Shown: positions 60,659 to 64,000 of the stretch, piece by piece
Numbering within the stretch: the first letter of the stretch is position 1
Layout of the letters: every line of letters starts with the position of its first letter
DNA from: Flavobacterium sp. CF136
GTDB lineage: Bacteria; Bacteroidota; Bacteroidia; Flavobacteriales; Flavobacteriaceae
NCBI RefSeq assembly: GCF_000282055.1
Contig: NZ_AKJZ01000027.1
Coordinates: forward strand, 31,592 to 95,591
Direction: 5' to 3'
Length of the DNA stretch: 64,000 nucleotides
The notes under the pieces: generated by a model
Told to the model about the DNA's origin: nothing
The model's input: the letters and a program-made list of their open reading frames with translations, nothing else
Database searches by the model: none
Program-made: the position numbers and the translations under genes

Positions 60659-60729
60659 TTGCAATATTAAATTAAAACTTTACTTTTGGCAAGTAGATAC
60701 TTATTTGTAGTTTACTTACCAAAAAGTAA
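60659..60729. promoter_or_regulatory. HxlR operator dyad with divergent promoters
   Basis: TTACTTTTGGCAAGTA (60680-60695) and TACTTACCAAAAAGTAA (60713-60729) form an inverted repeat with one extra base in the second arm. For the HxlR gene, TTG (60659-60661), N19 and TACTTTTG (60681-60688) match the promoter consensus and fall inside the dyad. On the minus strand TTG-N20-TAATATTG can serve the SDR gene. Binding of HxlR would control both directions. Confidence 0.75.
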
Positions 60730-60766
60730 CTATTGCTGATTATCAATTATTTAATAACTTAAAAAA

Positions 60767-61123
60767 ATGAAAAAAAATATTGAAATCGACCAGAAATGTA
60801 CAAGATGTGGTGTTGAATACGCATTCAAACGTATTGGAGGAAAATACAAAGCCAGAATTATTTGGCATTTAGGAATAAATGCTGAACTCCGCTTTGGAGA
60901 ATTAGGAAGAGTTTTACCTGACGTAAGTACAAAGATGCTTACTCAAGCTTTAAGAGAGCTTGAAAGTGACGAATTAATAACTCGTAAAATGTATCACGAA
61001 GTACCGCCCAAAGTAGAATATTCATTAACTACTACAGCAAGACAACTAATTCCATTTTTAGAACATTTAAACGATTGGGGACATACACAGATAAGAAATG
61101 AAAGTGTAAGTACGGTAAAGTAA
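60767..61123 (+). CDS. HxlR-family transcriptional regulator
   Basis: This 118-residue winged-helix protein reads CTRCGVEYAFKRIGGKYKARIIWHLGINAELRFGELGRVLPDVSTKMLTQALRELESDELITRKMYHEVPPKVEYSLTTTARQLIPFL. Cys11 and Cys14 near the N-terminus match redox- or electrophile-sensing cysteines of HxlR/HypR/YodB-type regulators. It likely controls the divergent SDR / SnoaL-like operon through the dyad in the spacer. Confidence 0.93.
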   Translation: MKKNIEIDQKCTRCGVEYAFKRIGGKYKARIIWHLGINAELRFGELGRVLPDVSTKMLTQALRELESDELITRKMYHEVPPKVEYSLTTTARQLIPFLEHLNDWGHTQIRNESVSTVK

Positions 61124-61130
61124 AGGTAGC

Positions 61131-61264
61131 AGCTAACAGGCGTTTGGCAAGATTGGGGTTCAAGGCTGAATTTAAAAATCGTTTTGTACTTGGGGAATTT
61201 GTGTTTAACCGAAAACCCCCACATCTTTATACCCCAACCTCGCCAAGCGCCAGAACGTTGGCGG
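61131..61264 (+). repeat. attC-like element D
   Basis: AGCTAACAGGCGTTTGGCAAG opens it and CGCCAAGCGCCAGAACGTTGGCGG closes it (GTT 61257). It is the best fold in the set: GGCG-TTTGGC-AAGATTGGGGT pairs with ACCCCAACCT-CGCCAAGCGCC. The expected inverse partners for its ends (GTTAGCTG before 59440; CCGCCAAC near 61750) are missing, so rearrangement has occurred on both sides. Confidence 0.75.
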
Positions 61265-61315
61265 TAATAGTACCGAAAATATGCTGAAAGAGACATTATA
61301 TTGATTTAGTTATTT

Positions 61316-61696
61316 ATGGGTAAAATAAAATTATTTAATGAAGGCGACGTAATCTTAACAAATCCAGCAGAAGGATTTTGGGGAATTGCGGTCGTATTAT
61401 CTGAAAGAGAAAAGACCGAAAAATATCATCCAATGTGTCATATCGCAATAACTCCAATTATCTGTAAACATAAAATTGAATTTAGCGAACTTAAAATTGA
61501 AGAACTAAAACCATTGGAATTTGAAAGAGTTTATGCTTTAAAAAACGTTGAAGAATTTTCTAAAATCGAAACTTGCATCGGAGTTTATACAAGAAGAAAT
61601 AAAGAAAATATTAAAATCATTGGGTCAATTAATCCTAAAACTGTTTATGACGGCCCTTTACCTTTTGAACCTTGGTATGATTTAAAAATTACATGA
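61316..61696 (+). CDS. Protein of unknown function (cassette gene)
   Basis: The 126-residue protein begins FNEGDVILTNPAEGFWGIAVVLSEREKTEKYHPMCHIAITPII and goes on with FERVYALKNVEEFSKIETCIGVYTRRNKENIKIIGSINPKTVYDGPLPFEPWYDL. The opening 'GDVxxxP..gxwGxAVVL' has the look of Imm26-like immunity proteins, but I cannot confirm that. It occupies the cassette between elements D and E. Confidence 0.6.
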   Translation: MGKIKLFNEGDVILTNPAEGFWGIAVVLSEREKTEKYHPMCHIAITPIICKHKIEFSELKIEELKPLEFERVYALKNVEEFSKIETCIGVYTRRNKENIKIIGSINPKTVYDGPLPFEPWYDLKIT

Positions 61697-61749
61697 CCGT
61701 TATATGGAGACACTAATGAATCACTTGGAAGAGAAGCTTACATAACTTG

Positions 61750-61876
61750 GAAAAGACAACGGATTTAGGCAATTGGCTTAATGAAAAGTTGGTTTTGTAT
61801 TTGGGATGATTTGACAAATCCGAAAAGCGGGCTTAATTTAGTGCCAAACCCACTATAGTACCAGAACGTTACCTGC
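61750..61876 (+). repeat. attC-like element E, left box lost
   Basis: The conserved body starts at ACAACGGATTTAGGCAATTGGC (61756) and ends ACTATAGTACCAGAACGTTACCTGC (GTT 61868). The AACAGCT box seen in sister elements is replaced by unrelated sequence. GTTACCTGC is the exact 9-bp reverse complement of GCAGGTAAC at 62461. Confidence 0.75.
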
Positions 61877-62587
61877 AAGCTTTAAACCAAAAATTATGTT
61901 CAAAAGAATTTTTAAAAAGCAGAACCCTGACAAACTTTCCAAAGTTAACTATTGGAATAAATGGAAATTATATGAACTCTTTAAAGACTTATACATAGCC
62001 GAAAAAATTTTAACTGATAACGAGAATTATAAAAAAGAAGACAACTTTTTAAAATTCAAAGACGACTTCATTGAAGAATTACACGAAATAGAAGGAGATA
62101 ATGTTGCTGATTTCACTAGAATCTGGAAATGGTTTGCGCCGACAAAAGAATGGGATACATTTTGTGGGGAAAATGGAAACGAATTGGGAAATGATATCTA
62201 TAGGATTACTGACAAATGGAAAAGAAACCAAGACTTTGAAAAGGGAACAAAAGTGTTATTAAAAAATGAATTTGGAGTAGTGTTGGACAAAACTGTTGAA
62301 AATGAAATTTATGGACAAATTCGTTGGGACACAAATAAAGAAAAAGACATCGAAGATTGGCGTGGATTATTTGGGACTTTTTTGCAAACAGGCGAAGAAA
62401 TTATTAGTCAAGAACACCAATTTAAATATATAAATGATGACGGTACAACGAAGAAAGCCAGCAGGTAACAGCTACTACAATGGATTTAGGCAATAGGCTT
62501 AATGGAAAATGGTTTTGTATTTGGGATGATTTGGCAAATCCGAAAATGGGCTTAAGGGAGTCCCAAACCCGCTGTAGTACCAGAACG
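61869..62587 (+). mobile_element. Putative cassette 5 (best defined)
   Basis: Leading TTACCTGC and trailing GCAGGTAA (62461-62468) make a perfect 9-bp pair counting the flanking G/C. Contains one + strand gene (61896-62468) whose stop codon lies inside the trailing box. Confidence 0.7.
61896..62468 (+). CDS. Protein of unknown function (cassette gene)
   Basis: The 190-residue charged soluble protein reads FKRIFKKQNPDKLSKVNYWNKWKLYELFKDLYIAEKIL ... FTRIWKWFAPTKEWDTFCGENGNELGNDIYRITDKWKRN, then a beta-rich end (FEKGTKVLLKNEFGVVLDKTVENEIYGQIRWDTNKEKDIEDWRGLFGTFLQTGEEI). No family recognised. The TAA stop is part of the GCAGGTAAC box of the next element, so gene and boundary are fused, a compact arrangement typical of cassettes. 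Confidence 0.6.
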   Translation: MFKRIFKKQNPDKLSKVNYWNKWKLYELFKDLYIAEKILTDNENYKKEDNFLKFKDDFIEELHEIEGDNVADFTRIWKWFAPTKEWDTFCGENGNELGNDIYRITDKWKRNQDFEKGTKVLLKNEFGVVLDKTVENEIYGQIRWDTNKEKDIEDWRGLFGTFLQTGEEIISQEHQFKYINDDGTTKKASR

Positions 62588-62595
62588 TTATGCGT
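62461..62595 (+). repeat. attC-like element F
   Basis: GCAGGTAACAGCTACTACAATGG opens it and CGCTGTAGTACCAGAACGTTATGCG closes it (GTT 62587). Arms pair over ~20 bp. GTTATGCGT (62587-62595) is the exact reverse complement of ACGCATAAC (63031-63039). Confidence 0.82.
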
Positions 62596-63158
62596 CATTT
62601 TAACAGAATCAACCGAAATAGAAAATGGAAAATAATAATTGGACAAATTTGAATAATAACAAAATAAAACCGAAGGAATTTTTTTCGGAATTGACAATTG
62701 AATTTCCTGATTTGAAAACTGAAATTGAGAACCAAGATTATAAAATGGTTCATTTCAGAATGGAATTTTTTTCGGACTATAATATTCTGCAAATAAAAAC
62801 TAAAAATATCACTGAATTAAAACGCTGTTTTGACTTTCAAGAAACTCGTATTGAAAAACTAAACTCAGACTTGATAAATGCGCTGAATGTTTCATATTGT
62901 GAATCATTACTACTTGGTGAATGTGCTAAAGAAATGACTGAAATAATAAAACTAATGCCTCCAAAATTGAAAAAAATTTATGTTGAATATGAAGAATATT
63001 ATAACGGACTGAGAAAATCTTAAAAAACGAACGCATAACAGCCGTTACAAGAGATTTGGGTATTTGGCTGACTTTAAAGGTAGTTTTGTACTTGGAAAAT
63101 TTGTGTTTAATGGAAAAATACGCATCTTTAATCCCAAACCTCATGTAGCGCGAGAACG
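62588..63158 (+). mobile_element. Putative cassette 6
   Basis: The 9-bp inverse pair GTTATGCGT / ACGCATAAC bounds one + strand gene (62625-63023). Both flanking elements are intact. Confidence 0.68.
62625..63023 (+). CDS. Protein of unknown function, DUF7674-like (cassette gene)
   Basis: This 132-residue acidic helical protein reads KPKEFFSELTIEFPDLKTEIENQDYKMVHFRMEFFSDYNILQIKTKNITELKRCFDFQETRIEKLNSDLINALNVSYCESLLLG. The order of an 'FxxEFPxLK' start and an 'ELKRCFDFxExxL....NALNVSYxExL' centre resembles DUF7674 proteins, which occur in polymorphic-toxin immunity contexts; a homology search is needed to confirm. It fills the cassette between elements F and G. Confidence 0.6.
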   Translation: MENNNWTNLNNNKIKPKEFFSELTIEFPDLKTEIENQDYKMVHFRMEFFSDYNILQIKTKNITELKRCFDFQETRIEKLNSDLINALNVSYCESLLLGECAKEMTEIIKLMPPKLKKIYVEYEEYYNGLRKS

Positions 63159-63165
63159 TTAGCCG
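63031..63165 (+). repeat. attC-like element G
   Basis: ACGCATAACAGCCGTTACAAG opens it and CATGTAGCGCGAGAACGTTAGCCG closes it (GTT 63158). GTTAGCCG pairs with CGTCTAAC (63895-63902) at 7 of 8 positions. Confidence 0.78.
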
Positions 63166-63198
63166 TAATATTCACTCAAAAAAACGTAAAAAAGAAAA

Positions 63199-63888
63199 AT
63201 GAAAATAAAAATTGCTTTATCATTATTATTACTGAATTTATTTATTGTTGGCTGTGGTAATTCACAAAATAAAGAAGACGTTAAATATTATGAACAAAAA
63301 TTAAACTCTCCTACAAAAAGTACAGAAGCATTAAAATACTATACAGAAGGATATAACGAATTTCAGAATGGGAATTATGAAGATGCAATCAAAAATTATA
63401 AAAAAGCAATACAAATAGATTCTAATTATACTGATGCAATTGATAATTGTGCATTATCGTTTCGTAAATTAAATAAATTAGATGATGCTGAATGTTATTA
63501 CAAACTATCATTGAAAAAATTACCAAAAAATGAACTTGCAATGCATAATTTAGGATTAGTTTATATGTTTAAAAATGACTTTAAATCAGCAAAAGAGACA
63601 TTTAAAAAGCTATTAAAAAACAATCCAAAATACGGAGATGGATTATATAGTTTATCTGAGGTTTACTTAAGAGAAAACAATAATGATTCTGCAATAGTTT
63701 ATAGTAAAAAAGCATACGAAGTTTGGAAAGATAATAATCCAGAATTTTCGGCAGATGCATTGTATTATACAGGATTAGGTTATCTTCAGAAAGGAGATAA
63801 AAAGAAAGCAATGGAATATTTTATGAGAGCCAACAAACTTGGAAAAAATATAAGTCCTGAAATTCAGAAACAACTAATGGAAAAATAA
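63199..63888 (+). CDS. TPR-repeat lipoprotein (cassette gene)
   Basis: The 229-residue lipoprotein has lipobox IVGC (Cys19) followed by about five TPR units (EALKYYTEGYNEFQNGNYEDAIKNYKKAIQID; YTDAIDNCALSFRKLNKLDDAECYYKLSLKKL; ELAMHNLGLVYMFKNDFKSAKETFKKLLKNN; GDGLYSLSEVYLRENNNDSAIVYSKKAYEV; DALYYTGLGYLQKGDKKKAMEYFMRANKLG). TPR proteins bind other proteins; the partner is unknown. It stops 6 nt before the next boundary element. Confidence 0.88.
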   Translation: MKIKIALSLLLLNLFIVGCGNSQNKEDVKYYEQKLNSPTKSTEALKYYTEGYNEFQNGNYEDAIKNYKKAIQIDSNYTDAIDNCALSFRKLNKLDDAECYYKLSLKKLPKNELAMHNLGLVYMFKNDFKSAKETFKKLLKNNPKYGDGLYSLSEVYLRENNNDSAIVYSKKAYEVWKDNNPEFSADALYYTGLGYLQKGDKKKAMEYFMRANKLGKNISPEIQKQLMEK

Positions 63889-63894
63889 ATACTA

Positions 63895-64000
63895 CGTCTA
63901 ACACACGCTACAAACAATTTGGGCATTTGGCTTAATGCAAAAATTGGTTTGTATTTAGACGATTTGGCAAATCCGAAGAATGGGCTTAATTTAGTCCCAA
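63895..64000 (+). repeat. attC-like element H (cut by window end)
   Basis: CGTCTAACACACGCTACAAACAATTTGGGCATTTGGCTTAATG opens it, with the inner TTTGGCAAATCC and GGGCTTAATTTAGTCCCAA following as in B, E and F. The AGAACGTT end should lie ~25 nt past the window. Confidence 0.78.

Larger units (their letters stand above)
63159..64000 (+). mobile_element. Putative cassette 7 (runs past window end)
   Basis: Starts at TTAGCCG and ends beyond the window. Carries the TPR lipoprotein gene and most of element H. Confidence 0.6.

Noticed and set aside
57511..64000. Reading the repeat array as CRISPR
   Set aside because: Repeats are ~110-135 bp, palindromic, 450-850 bp apart with genes between them, and there are no cas genes.
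57511..64000. Reading the repeats as ordinary MITEs or REP elements
   Set aside because: Elements have one orientation, sit one per gene, and show inverse pairing of ends between neighbours, which independent insertions would not produce.
1..64000. tRNA, rRNA or known riboswitch genes
   Set aside because: None recognised by eye on either strand; a covariance-model scan could still find a small RNA.

Overview
The window reads as chromosomal DNA of a Flavobacterium-like member of the Bacteroidetes. The evidence is the AT-rich sequence, two SusC/SusD pairs, a Rho factor with a long Asn-rich insert, DUF4293 and DUF3667 proteins, promoters of the flavobacterial form TTG-N19-TAnnTTTG, weak Shine-Dalgarno signals, and palindromic repeats built on TGAGCGGAGTCGAAG. 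No rRNA, tRNA, CRISPR array, transposase or integrase gene was recognised.

1-12 kb is a sulfur island. It holds the end of one sulfatase, a small membrane protein, a fatty-acid-hydroxylase-type enzyme, an exported rhodanese-thioredoxin fusion, a YeiH-type putative sulfate exporter, a complete sulfatase, serine acetyltransferase, cysteine synthase, a family 2A encapsulin shell protein, and its cargo, a SufS-type cysteine desulfurase with a ~230-residue disordered N-terminus. A plausible route is sulfate-ester scavenging, then O-acetylserine, then cysteine, then sulfur release inside the shell. The second sulfatase has a promoter followed by a short upstream ORF ending CYMCFCC, a candidate cysteine-sensing leader. 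The sulfatase and encapsulin promoters share the heptamer CTATAGA at the same place just after the -7 element.

12-25 kb: a SusC/SusD pair; ornithine aminotransferase divergent from an Lrp/AsnC regulator; a secreted cyanophycinase-like protein next to a penicillin-acylase-family enzyme; a dienelactone hydrolase; a DUF3667 protein; an M28 peptidase. 25-35 kb: Rho, a DUF4293 protein, a NarL-type regulator with a TPR histidine kinase, a phosphodiesterase, TruA, an ABC exporter and a LytS-type kinase. 35-46 kb: a metalloprotease and SusC/SusD operon, a LytTR regulator that may partner the LytS-type kinase, an HNH-like DNA-binding protein and dihydrolipoamide dehydrogenase.

46-56 kb is mixed accessory and housekeeping DNA: a zinc-ribbon protein, small exported proteins, an arginase-family enzyme, a quinone-reductase-like flavoprotein, an SRPBCC protein, an AraC regulator, an NmrA-like protein, and a flotillin-type protein flanked by two near-identical ~125-bp repeats that carry terminators. 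A possible bacteriocin-like precursor with a small membrane partner follows.

56-64 kb is the most unusual part. After a divergent XRE/SymE pair comes a run of small, mostly unrecognised genes, almost all on the + strand, separated by ~110-135 bp imperfectly palindromic elements ending in (C/G)AGAACGTTR. The bases after GTT of each element are the reverse complement of the bases before AAC at the start of the next element. That is the signature of integron cassettes and attC sites, although the boxes do not obey the classical GTTRRRY consensus. The block therefore looks like an integron-type cassette array without a visible integrase, interrupted by an HxlR/SDR/SnoaL-like unit and running off the end of the window.
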